DNA of 64,000 nucleotides from Oerskovia douganii (lineage in GTDB: Bacteria; Actinomycetota; Actinomycetes; Actinomycetales; Cellulomonadaceae). The position numbers and the translations under genes were made by a program. Position 1 is the stretch's first letter; each line of letters opens with the position of its first letter. The notes beneath the pieces are model-generated. The model made no database searches and had not been told where the DNA came from. It saw nothing but the letters and a program-made list of their open reading frames with translations. Shown here in pieces: positions 1 to 8,100 of the stretch. The DNA is taken from assembly GCF_015142735.1 (NCBI RefSeq), contig NZ_JACSPN010000020.1, positions 1 through 64,000 of the forward strand, in the 5' to 3' direction.

Positions 1-72
1 GCGAGGACCTGCGCGGACTCGGGCACGTAGGCCGTGGGGACGAGCCGGGCGGGCCCGACGACGCCGCGCGCG

Positions 73-2775
73 TCAGGGGACGAGCGTCAGCTCGTCCTTG
101 GCCGCCTCCTGGACCGCCCCGGCCGTGAACGGCCACGCGTACGTCTCGCCCGCGGCCCAGGTGCCGAGCTGGTCCTCGTAGTGCTTCGACGCGGGGTGCC
201 CCGAGGTGCCCGTGACCGTGACCCAGGTGGAGGCGTCCAGGTCGTCGAGGTCGACGACCATGCGCATCGACGGCCCCGACGTGACCTCGAAGCTCCCCGA
301 CGACGCGTCCCACGAGGTCGCGTTGACGATCGACGAGCCGCCCGGCATGGACACCGTCCGAGGGTTCATGTACGAGCGGACGAATCCCGGGACGGCGTCG
401 TTGTCGAGGACCACGTGGCCGAGGGACAGGGTGTGCAGCTTGCCCCACTCCCAGTCGGTCGTCTTCTTCGACAGCTCGGTCGTGAGGTCCAGGCGGGCCG
501 AGGTGATCGCGCGGTTGAGGACCTCGTCGCGGGTCTCGACGACGCTCACGGTCTGCCGGTCGTCCCAGAAGGCGTTGGTCTCGTCCTCGAGCATGTTCTG
601 CACGACGGCCAGCCATCGGCTGCCGCCCGCGGGGCGGATCGACTCCGGCAGGTCGTCCCAGAACGTGATCTCCAGCAGGTTGCGCCAGACCGCCGCGAAG
701 TAGGCCGCGGCCGCCGAGTCCTTGTCCATGTGCTGGTCCCAGTCGGCGAGGAGCTCCTGGCCCTCGGCCGCGAAGTCGTTGCGGACGCCCTTGCTGTTCT
801 CGATGTCCTGCTCGAGCAGCGGGATCACCAGCGCGGCGGCGTACGGGCTCCAGTCGTCGTTCTGGATCGTGTTCATGGTCTCGACGTCGACCTTGCGGCC
901 CGAGTCGATCTCCTCCTGGAGGAGGGCGCGGATGCGCTGCGAGCGGTAGCCGTAGTCCCAGTCCGTCGTGAGGAACGGGGTGGTCCCTGCCGGGAGCACG
1001 GCCTGGTTCGCCGCGACGACGAACCCCTCCTCAGGGTCGACCACGCCGGGCATCTGCGCGTCGGGCACCCAGCCGGTCCAGTCGTACCGCGCGTCCCAGC
1101 CCGGTCGTGGCCACGTCCCGTCGGACGGCACCGGGCCCTCGATGCTCGCCCGGACGGGGATGCGGCCCGGAGCCTGGTAGCCGATGTGCCCGTCCGTGGT
1201 CGCGAACACGATGTTCTGCGCGGGGACCTCGAAGAGCGCCGCCGCGTCCTTCATGTCCTGCGCGTCCGTCGCGAGGTTGAACGCGAAGACTGCGTCGGCG
1301 GTGTGACCGGGCTCGAGCGCGGTCCACTGGAGCGAGACCTCGTAGTCCCCCAGCGGCGTGCCCTCGGTCGGGGACTGCGCGACCTTGTCCATGGGGAGCA
1401 CGGTCGAGACGATCGGGCCGTGGACCGTCGAGCTGATGTCGAGCTCGACGTCCTCGCCGCCGTTGACCTTGATGGTCTCGGTGCGGGTCTCGAGGGGCAC
1501 CCAGTCGTCGCCCCGCAGGTAGGTGTCGTCACGCACGCGCTCGATGAAGAAGTCGGTGACGTCCGCCCCCATGTTCGTCAGTCCCCAGGCCAGGTCGGCG
1601 TTGTGGCCGATGATGACGCCCGGGAAGCCGGCGAACGAGAAGCCCGAGACGTCGAACCCGCACGCGGGACCGACCTCGTTGCAGTGCAGCCCCACCTGGG
1701 CCCAGACGCTGGGCGCCTGGAGCGAGAGGTGGGGGTCGTTGGCCAGCAGCGGCTTGCCGCTCGTGGTGTGCTCCCCCGAGACCACCCACGAGTTGGAGCC
1801 GGTGCCCTCGCCCCGGCCGACGAGCACGGGCACCGCGGCGAGCGCCTCGTCGGCGGCCGCGACGGCCGTCTGGAGCTCGCTGCCCGCGAGGGTCGGCAGG
1901 TATGCGGTCTGCTCGGCGTCGTCGATCTCGATCCCGACGGGCTCGCTCGTGGTCGGCACCTCCGCCGGGTCGAGGATGGGCCGGTTGGCCTCGGTGGGGT
2001 AGGTCGGGAAGAGGGTCCCCACCCGGGCCACGTCCTGCGCGACGGCGGCCGGGTCCGCGGTGCCGCTCGGGGCACCCGCGAGCCCCCCGTACGCGATCGC
2101 GCGCTCGAGCTCGTCGTCGTAGTTGCCGCGCAGGTCCCAGGCCATGGCCTTGAGCCACGCGAGCGAGTCGATGGGGTCCCACGGCTCGGGGGCCGGCACC
2201 GAGACGCTCGTGCCGAGCACGGTGTACTCGAGCGCGATCTCGCTCGGGTCGCGGTCCTCGATGTAGGCGTTGACGCCGTCCGCGTACGCCTGGAGGTAGG
2301 CCTTGGTCTCCGGGGCGAGGATCTTCCACTCCTCCTCCGCGACCAGGCGCCAGCCGAACGTGCGCGTGACCTTGTCGGCGTCGATCGCGACCTTGCTGTC
2401 GCCGACGAGCTCCGCGAGGCGGCCTGCGGTCACGTGGCGCCGGTAGTCCATCTCGAAGAAGCGGTCCTGCGCCTGGACGTAGCCCTGGGCGCGGAACAGG
2501 TCCTCGGGGGTGTCGGCGTAGATCTGGGGAACGCCCTGCGCGTCGCGGAGCACGCTGACCCCCGCGTCGAGGCCCGGCAGGGTGAGGTTCCCGTCCGTCT
2601 GCGGGAGCGGTCGGCGCACGGTCGCGACGGCGAACACCGACACGGCGACCAGCAGCAGGACCACGAGCGCGGAGATCGCGATCATGGCCCGGCGGGCACG
2701 AGAACCTCCCCGTCGGGCAGCAGGGACGGGCGGCGAGGGGTCGCCGTGGACTCCGGCGGGGACATCAGCAGACAC
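73..2775 (-). CDS. Penicillin acylase family protein (Ntn hydrolase), membrane-anchored
   Basis: The 900-residue product has a short basic N-terminus, one hydrophobic segment at about residues 30-52 (signal anchor or uncleaved signal) and then a penicillin-acylase fold. These enzymes are made as one chain that cuts itself and use the new N-terminal Ser of the beta chain to hydrolyse amide bonds of acylated amines, beta-lactams or N-acyl homoserine lactones. The expected junction is visible as GTGSNSWVVSG, making Ser327 the likely nucleophile, followed by the conserved LLANDPH. The early motif RAQGYVQAQDRFFEMD is also typical of the family. Start is GTG. The gene is divergent from fmdB. The real substrate cannot be told from sequence; quorum-signal or peptide amides are as plausible as penicillins. 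Family assignment is firm. Confidence 0.93.
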   Translation of the reverse strand: MSADVPAGVHGDPSPPVPAARRGGSRARRAMIAISALVVLLLVAVSVFAVATVRRPLPQTDGNLTLPGLDAGVSVLRDAQGVPQIYADTPEDLFRAQGYVQAQDRFFEMDYRRHVTAGRLAELVGDSKVAIDADKVTRTFGWRLVAEEEWKILAPETKAYLQAYADGVNAYIEDRDPSEIALEYTVLGTSVSVPAPEPWDPIDSLAWLKAMAWDLRGNYDDELERAIAYGGLAGAPSGTADPAAVAQDVARVGTLFPTYPTEANRPILDPAEVPTTSEPVGIEIDDAEQTAYLPTLAGSELQTAVAAADEALAAVPVLVGRGEGTGSNSWVVSGEHTTSGKPLLANDPHLSLQAPSVWAQVGLHCNEVGPACGFDVSGFSFAGFPGVIIGHNADLAWGLTNMGADVTDFFIERVRDDTYLRGDDWVPLETRTETIKVNGGEDVELDISSTVHGPIVSTVLPMDKVAQSPTEGTPLGDYEVSLQWTALEPGHTADAVFAFNLATDAQDMKDAAALFEVPAQNIVFATTDGHIGYQAPGRIPVRASIEGPVPSDGTWPRPGWDARYDWTGWVPDAQMPGVVDPEEGFVVAANQAVLPAGTTPFLTTDWDYGYRSQRIRALLQEEIDSGRKVDVETMNTIQNDDWSPYAAALVIPLLEQDIENSKGVRNDFAAEGQELLADWDQHMDKDSAAAAYFAAVWRNLLEITFWDDLPESIRPAGGSRWLAVVQNMLEDETNAFWDDRQTVSVVETRDEVLNRAITSARLDLTTELSKKTTDWEWGKLHTLSLGHVVLDNDAVPGFVRSYMNPRTVSMPGGSSIVNATSWDASSGSFEVTSGPSMRMVVDLDDLDASTWVTVTGTSGHPASKHYEDQLGTWAAGETYAWPFTAGAVQEAAKDELTLVP

Positions 2776-2810
2776 GGTGCGAGACTACCCCGGGCAGGCC
2801 AGGCGTATGA

Positions 2811-2837
2811 TTAGCACTCAGTAGCCCCGAGTGCTAG
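2811..2837. promoter_or_regulatory. CIRCE operator (HrcA site) before fmdB
   Basis: TTAGCACTC, a 9-nt spacer, then GAGTGCTAG: a near-consensus CIRCE inverted repeat with the canonical arm length and spacing. A TATGAT -10-like hexamer (2806-2811) abuts its left edge on the + strand, so HrcA bound here would cover the transcription start of fmdB, whose GTG is about 100 nt downstream. CIRCE is known mainly upstream of groESL/groEL; no chaperonin gene is in this window. Confidence 0.85.
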
Positions 2838-2935
2838 TCCGGCCCTGCCCAGCGACAGGCACCGGACGCCGCGGACCAGGCTCGCGCCCGGCCCGTGACG
2901 ACCGCACTCCACCCGCGACCTCTTGAGGAGAGACC

Positions 2936-3289
2936 GTGCCCACCTACGCGTACACGTGCACTGCCTGCGGCCACGCCTTCGACATCCACCAGGCGTTCAC
3001 CGACGATGCTCTGACCGTGTGCCCCGAGTGCGGCGGCCGCCTGCGCAAGGTCTTCTCGTCGGTCGGCGTGACCTTCAAGGGCTCGGGCTTCTACCGCACC
3101 GACTCCCGCTCCTCGAAGTCGTCGAGCACGGGCTCCACCACGTCCTCGACCCCGTCGAAGTCCTCGGACGCGGGCGGGTCGTCGACCTCGGGCTCGACGT
3201 CCTCGGGCTCGTCGTCCTCGGGCTCGTCGTCGAGCGGCGGGTCCACGAGCAGCGGCTCGTCCGGCTCGTCGACGCCCTCCGCGAGCTGA
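2936..3289 (+). CDS. FmdB-family zinc-ribbon protein
   Basis: A 117-residue protein whose first ~55 residues form a CxxC...CxxC zinc ribbon (Cys8/Cys11 and Cys29/Cys32) of the FmdB/CxxC_CxxC_SSSS putative regulatory family. The rest is a low-complexity Ser/Gly/Thr tail with repeated SSGSS-type units, longer than in minimal family members. GTG start is chosen because GAGGAGA lies just upstream and the motif MPTYAY is the conserved family beginning. Function of the family is poorly defined. The CIRCE operator upstream suggests heat-shock control, which would be an informative clue. The actinobacterial neighbourhood fmdB - SAF protein - mscL is kept here. Confidence 0.9.
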   Translation: MPTYAYTCTACGHAFDIHQAFTDDALTVCPECGGRLRKVFSSVGVTFKGSGFYRTDSRSSKSSSTGSTTSSTPSKSSDAGGSSTSGSTSSGSSSSGSSSSGGSTSSGSSGSSTPSAS

Positions 3290-3389
3290 CACTCCCCCGG
3301 GCCGTGCACAGGTAGCCGGTCCCGCACCTCGTCCACAGGCCGCCGGCCCGCTCGTCCGGAGGCCCGCACCGGTCGCCTAGCGTCGGCGC

Positions 3390-4076
3390 ATGCCCTCGCC
3401 GTCGCCGTCCGCCCTCCCGTCGGGCCGCCGCCCGTCCGCAGCCCGACGGCGCCTGCGCGCCCTCCTGTGGCGCTCGCGCCTCGTGGTGCTCGCCCTGGGC
3501 TGCGGGCTGGCAGCCGCCGTCGTGGTCGACCGCCTGAGCCCGCCGCCGCCCGCGACGCGTCCCGTCGTCGTCACGGCACGCGAGGTCGAGGCCGGCACCG
3601 CGCTGACCACGAGCGACGTCGCGGTCGTGCAGGTCGCGGCCTCCCTCGCCCCCGAGACGTCGCTGACCCGGGCGAGCGACGCCGTCGGGCGGTCCACGTC
3701 CGTCGCGCTGCCGCGCGGGCTGACCCTCACCCCGTCCCTCGTCGCCGCGGGCGACCTCGCCACCGCGGCCCCCGCCGGGACGGTCGTGACGCCCGTCCGC
3801 CTCACCGACCCCTCGGTCGCCGCCCTGCTGCACCCGGGCGACCGCGTCGACCTGCTCGCCGTCACCGGGAGCTCCGCGGGACCCGGCGTCGGCACCCACC
3901 TCGCACGACGGGCCCTCGTGCTCGGAGGAGCTCCCACCGAGCCCGCACCCGGGGGGCTGCTGGGCGGCGGCACCACCGAGGGAGGCATCACCCTCGTCGC
4001 CGTGCTCCCCGAGGAGGCCGCGGCCCTCGCAGGGGTCGGCGAGTGGGGCGGGCTGTCCGTCGTCCTGGTGCCCTGA
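3390..4076 (+). CDS. SAF-domain protein, CpaB/RcpC-like
   Basis: 228 residues: a Pro/Ser/Arg-rich cytoplasmic start, one membrane segment at about residues 30-47, then a SAF-type domain (about 60-125; VVVTAREVEAGTALTTSDVAVV, LPRGLTLTPSLV) and a beta-rich C-terminal half with LLHPGDRVDLLAV. This arrangement resembles CpaB/RcpC pilus-assembly proteins, but no tad/flp pilus genes are nearby, so it is probably the stand-alone actinobacterial form found next to fmdB and mscL. A TAGCGT hexamer ends 6 nt before the ATG, consistent with a leaderless transcript. Precise role unknown. Confidence 0.85.
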   Translation: MPSPSPSALPSGRRPSAARRRLRALLWRSRLVVLALGCGLAAAVVVDRLSPPPPATRPVVVTAREVEAGTALTTSDVAVVQVAASLAPETSLTRASDAVGRSTSVALPRGLTLTPSLVAAGDLATAAPAGTVVTPVRLTDPSVAALLHPGDRVDLLAVTGSSAGPGVGTHLARRALVLGGAPTEPAPGGLLGGGTTEGGITLVAVLPEEAAALAGVGEWGGLSVVLVP

Positions 4077-4188
4077 CGGTGCGGCCCCACCCCGGGGGCA
4101 TGGCAGGATCACCTCCAGCCCCGCCGGCCCGGCACGTGTCCTGACCTGGGCGCACGCACCGGTCGGCCCGTCCTGACAGGAACCCCGG

Positions 4189-4665
4189 ATGAAGAACGTG
4201 CTCAACGGATTCAAGAACTTCGTGCTCCGCGGCAACGCGATCGACCTGGCGGTCGGGATCGTGATCGGCACGGCCTTCACGCTCGTCGTCACCTCGATCG
4301 TCACGGGCCTGATCAACCCCCTCGTCGCGGCGATCTTCGGCCAGAAGGACCTGTCCGAGGTCGGGAACTTCACGATCAACGGCGCCGACTTCAGCGTCGG
4401 CCTCGTCCTCGACTCCGTGTTCAAGTTCCTGTGCGTCGCGGCCGCGCTCTACTTCCTCATCGTGCTGCCCATGAACCACCTCGCCGCACGGCGCAAGAAG
4501 GGAGTCGAGGACGAGCCCAAGGCCCCCGCCGAGGACGTCCTGGTCCTGCAGGAGATCCGCGACCTGCTCGCCGCCCAGAACGCACGGGCAGCAGGCGCGT
4601 CCGCACCGGTCGCCGCAGGTCAGGCAGAGGGAGCCGGCCGGCTCGGGGGCCCCGGCAGCCGCTGA
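4189..4665 (+). CDS. mscL: Large-conductance mechanosensitive channel MscL
   Basis: 158 residues. Opens with MKNVLNGFKNFVLRGNAIDLAVGIVIG, the amphipathic S1 helix and first pore-lining segment of MscL, followed by TM1 (about 15-45), a periplasmic loop and TM2 (about 70-95). It ends in the charged cytoplasmic helix (AARRKKGVEDEP, LQEIRDLLAAQ). It releases solutes during hypo-osmotic shock as a homopentamer in the cytoplasmic membrane. The C-terminal ~20 residues are Ala/Gly-rich and variable. Monocistronic, with a terminator candidate about 70 nt downstream. Confidence 0.97.
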   Translation: MKNVLNGFKNFVLRGNAIDLAVGIVIGTAFTLVVTSIVTGLINPLVAAIFGQKDLSEVGNFTINGADFSVGLVLDSVFKFLCVAAALYFLIVLPMNHLAARRKKGVEDEPKAPAEDVLVLQEIRDLLAAQNARAAGASAPVAAGQAEGAGRLGGPGSR

Positions 4666-4734
4666 CCCGCTGCCGCCCGGCGCCCGGCCGGGGTGGGCGT
4701 GCGGCCAGCGAAGGACGCTGCCGTTCTCCGCACA

Positions 4735-4753
4735 CCCGCCCGGCCCGGGCGGG
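4735..4753. terminator. Short GC-rich hairpin downstream of mscL
   Basis: CCCGCCC (4735-4741) can pair with GGGCGGG (4747-4753) around a 5-nt loop. It lies between mscL (+) and the small leftward gene that ends at 4835, so it may serve both. There is no T-run, which is usual in such GC-rich genomes, so the call is tentative. Confidence 0.35.
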
Positions 4754-4834
4754 CCGCACGAGACGCCTCGCGACGCCCGCGGCTCTCACGAGGCGCCGGT
4801 CTCGGGTGGCATCAGCCTCAGGTGGCGTCCGGCC

Positions 4835-5065
4835 TCACGACCAGTGGGGCGGGACGTCGCGCAGGAGCTCGGCGTCATGGTTGTCGGCCGCCGCCCCCGG
4901 GCGCACGTCGCCCCAGGCCGCGGCGTCGTCGTCGGACCCCAGGCCCGCGACGCCCGCCTGCTCCGTCCCCGGACGCACGACCCGGCGCGAGCGGCGCCGC
5001 GGCGCGGGCGCACCCGCCCCGGGTGCGGGGTCGTCGGTGGGCGTGATCGGGTCGGCGGGGCACAT
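4835..5065 (-). CDS. Small conserved hypothetical protein (76 aa)
   Basis: 76 residues, hydrophilic, acidic-to-neutral, with no membrane segment. The N-terminal half is Pro/Ala/Arg-rich and looks disordered; the end (NHDAELLRDVPPHWS) resembles the conserved tail of a family of small uncharacterised actinobacterial proteins, which I recall but cannot check here. ATG start at 5065. Codon composition matches the neighbours. It lies downstream of the large helicase-like gene on the same strand with a hairpin between, so it is probably transcribed on its own. No function can be proposed. Confidence 0.65.
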   Translation of the reverse strand: MCPADPITPTDDPAPGAGAPAPRRRSRRVVRPGTEQAGVAGLGSDDDAAAWGDVRPGAAADNHDAELLRDVPPHWS

Positions 5066-5113
5066 GCCCCCATTCTCTCAGGGGGCACCGGTCCCGTGGC
5101 GCCCGCAGCGGCA

Positions 5114-5135
5114 CCGGGACCCCGTGGGGCCCCGG
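5114..5135 (-). terminator. Hairpin after the helicase-like gene
   Basis: CCGGGACCCC (5114-5123) and GGGGCCCCGG (5126-5135) pair with one mismatch around a 2-nt centre, about 45 nt past the stop of the leftward gene ending at 5179. A plausible intrinsic terminator without a T-run. Confidence 0.4.
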
Positions 5136-5178
5136 CCGCGCGGGGCTGCGGCGGCCCGCCAGGGGCCGAGCGCACGCG

Positions 5179-8100
5179 TCAGTCGGTCCCGAACTCGTCG
5201 TCCGCGACCGTCGGCACGACGACGATGCGGTCGGCTCCCCCGGTCTGCGCGATCCCGCCCAGCTCCGGCAGGCGCGCGTCGCGCACCGACTGGACGACTC
5301 GGCGGATGCGCTCGGCCTCCTTGGCGGGGTCGAGGAACGCCGCGGCCGACCACACCTGCGCGACGACCCAGCCCGTGCGCTCGAGGCGTTCCGCGAGCTG
5401 ACGGTCCCGGACGCGGACGCTGGCCTCGGCGACGTACGCGTCGTCGTCGGTCAGGACCGCGACCAGGAGCTCGCCCGGGATGTCCGGGTGCCCGACGACG
5501 AGCGGGATCCGGTCCCCGCCCACCACGCCGTAGTCGGTCTCGACCGCGAGCCCGGCACGCCACAGGCGCTCGGCCAGGTCGATCACGAGCCGGTCGGGGT
5601 TCCCTCCGACGTCGACCCCGTTGCCCAGCGTCACCTGGTCGGCACGGCCGTTGCGCTGCTCGGCGAGGTCCAGGACCTCCGCGAGGAGCTTCGCACCGCG
5701 CCCGCGCAACCGCTCGGGGTCCAGGTCGGACGCCGTGAAGCACGTGACGACGCGCAGCCGGCGCCGGGTCGAGCCCAGCGTGTCGAGGAGCATCGCGTCC
5801 CCGCCCGGCGCGTTGAGGACGCCGAAGCGGTGCAGCACGCGGCCGTGCGGGGTGCGCCCGTAGCCGACCGACAGGACGATCGCGTCCCGGGAGAGACCCG
5901 CGACGCTCGACAGCTCGGCGACCACGACGGGCTCGGTGCGCGCGCCGGAGAAGAAGACGGCCAGGGCAGGGTTCTGCCGGACCTCGCCGAGCAGCGCGTC
6001 CCGGATCCGGTCGGCGTGCAGCGAGCTCACGGTCACGATCGCGAGGGACTCCTCGGGCCGCGTCATGGCGTGCTCGATCGCGACCTCGACGACCCGGTCG
6101 ACCTCTGCCTGCGTGCTCTCGACCGCGCCCGAGGCAGGGTCCGGCATGCCGGCGCCGTCCACCAGGTCGAGGTGGACGAGCGGCTCGGCCCGGGGCAGCG
6201 GGCTGGGGCGCAGGACCCCCTCGTAGCCGTGGGCGGCGAGGAAGGCCGTGAGGTACGGGTCGCGGCGGGTCCCGCCCGCGGACAGCGCGACCGTCGGCAG
6301 GATCGCCGCGAGCTCGCCCACGGTCGAGCCCGAGGCGGCCCGCGGGTCGCCGAACACGACGACCTGACGGCCGCGGGCGAGCGACGACAGGACCAGCTCG
6401 ACCGGGATGTGCTGCACGGCGTCGAGGATGACGAGGTCCACGGTGCGCGCAGCGGTGAACAGGTGCGGCACCAGGGTCGGGGACGCGACGGTGCACGGCC
6501 GCAGCCGTCGCAGGACCTCGGGGTAGCGCTCGTGGGCGTCCCGCAGGCTCGTCATGCGTCCTTCGAGCAGCTCCGTGAACAGGGCCTCGGCCTCAGGACG
6601 CTGGTCCCTCATCGCACCGCCGAGGTGCTCGCGGACGGCGACCCGCACGGGGGCGGACAGCGCCGCGACGTGCGTGCGGTCGAGGTCGCGGAACCGGCGG
6701 GCGAGCGCTTCGAGGCCCGCGCCGTCCTGTCCGGCGAGCGCCGGGTCCTGCGCCAGGATCTGCTCGAAGACCGAGCTCCACCAGGCGAGGTCGAGCTCGG
6801 GCCCCACGAGGTCCGCGTCGACGCGACGGGCCGACAGGTCGTCGAGCAGGTCGCCGAGGCCCTCCTCGCGCAGCGTGCGGAGGGCAGCGGTCCTCGCGGG
6901 CAGGTTCTCGAGCGAGTCCTGCTCCTCGCCGAGGCTCGCGAGGCGCACGGCCAGCTCGGTGAGGGGCAGGTCGAGCAGGTCCGACCCGACGGGGGTCGTG
7001 GCGAGCACGGGGTCGAGGGCCTCGAGGTCGATCCGCACGGCCTCGTACGTGTCCTCGATCGCGGCGAGCCCCTCGGGGAGCGTCGGCCACCCGCCCCGCG
7101 GGCACTGGGCCTGCCACACGGCGCGCTGCTCCTGGACCTGGACGAGGGCCGCGTGCAGGTCGGCGACCCGGACCCCGGGGCGGAGCATGTCCTTGGCCTG
7201 CCGGCGCAGGCGGCGGCGGTGCGCCCAGCCCATGTCGATGCCGTTCTCGGCCCGCCACTCGCGCGAACCGGTGGCCTCGACGAGGTCGGTCGCGGTGCGC
7301 TCGAAGATCATGGGCTGGAACGCGTCGAGGGTGCCGCGCATGCCGCCGAGCATGCGGAGCTGGTCGCCCCACTGGCGCACGGACGTCGCGGGGGTCAGGC
7401 CCGTGGTGGTCGCGACCGAGAGCACCTGCTCGCGGAGCTGGGGCAAGGTCTGGGTGGACAGCCGTCCGACCCGGACCAGGGCGTCCTGGGCGGCCTCGGC
7501 GCTCGTGATGTCGGCGCCGAACCACGGGGTCGACGTGGACCGGAGGGTGAACGCCCCGACCTCGGCGGCGCGCACGAGGCGCGCCGTGAGCTCGGCCCGA
7601 CGCTCGGTGCCGATCCGGACCGTGACCTCGGGTCCCAGCCGGACCGTCGTGCCGGGCGCCGGCCGCTGCGCGGTGAGCCGGGCGAGCGCCTGCAGGGCCG
7701 CGTAGGCGGACACGCCCCAGGGCTCACGCACGAGGTGCAGGGACTCGATGTAGCCGGAGAGCTGGGCACGCGCGCCCAGGAGGCCGTCGCGGACCCGGGC
7801 GACGGCGTCGGTGTCGATCGCCTCGCCCTCGGCGGCCATGGCGCCGAGCAGGCGGTGGGAGGCCGTGGTGCGCCAGGTGGGCTCCGGGGCGATGTCGAGC
7901 AGCAGGCCGTCGAGCCCGAGCTCGTCGAGCCGGGTCGTGAGCGTGTCCGCGGCCCGGCGGTGGCCCGGCACGTAGAGGATGCTGCGGCCGCTCGCGGCGG
8001 CCTCCGCCACGACGGCCGCGATGGTGCCCGCGGTGTCGGCCCCGGGGGGAGCGTCGACGAACAGGTGGCTGCCCGTCGCGAGGGCGTCGATGACGTGGCG

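Noticed and set aside
1-72. Coding-like - strand text (VGPARLVPTAYVPES) at the left edge
   Set aside because: Codon pattern is suggestive of the next gene but only about 20 codons are visible and no start codon is certain, so no feature is called.
34-2814. 926-codon open frame on the + strand opposite the penicillin acylase gene
   Set aside because: Arg/Val/Gly/Asp-rich with no domain; it is the antisense shadow created by high G+C. The - strand frame has clear family motifs.
3115-3280. Ser/Gly-codon repeats in the fmdB tail as a CRISPR or minisatellite
   Set aside because: Short degenerate TCG/TCC codon runs encoding a flexible tail, with no regular repeat-spacer pattern.
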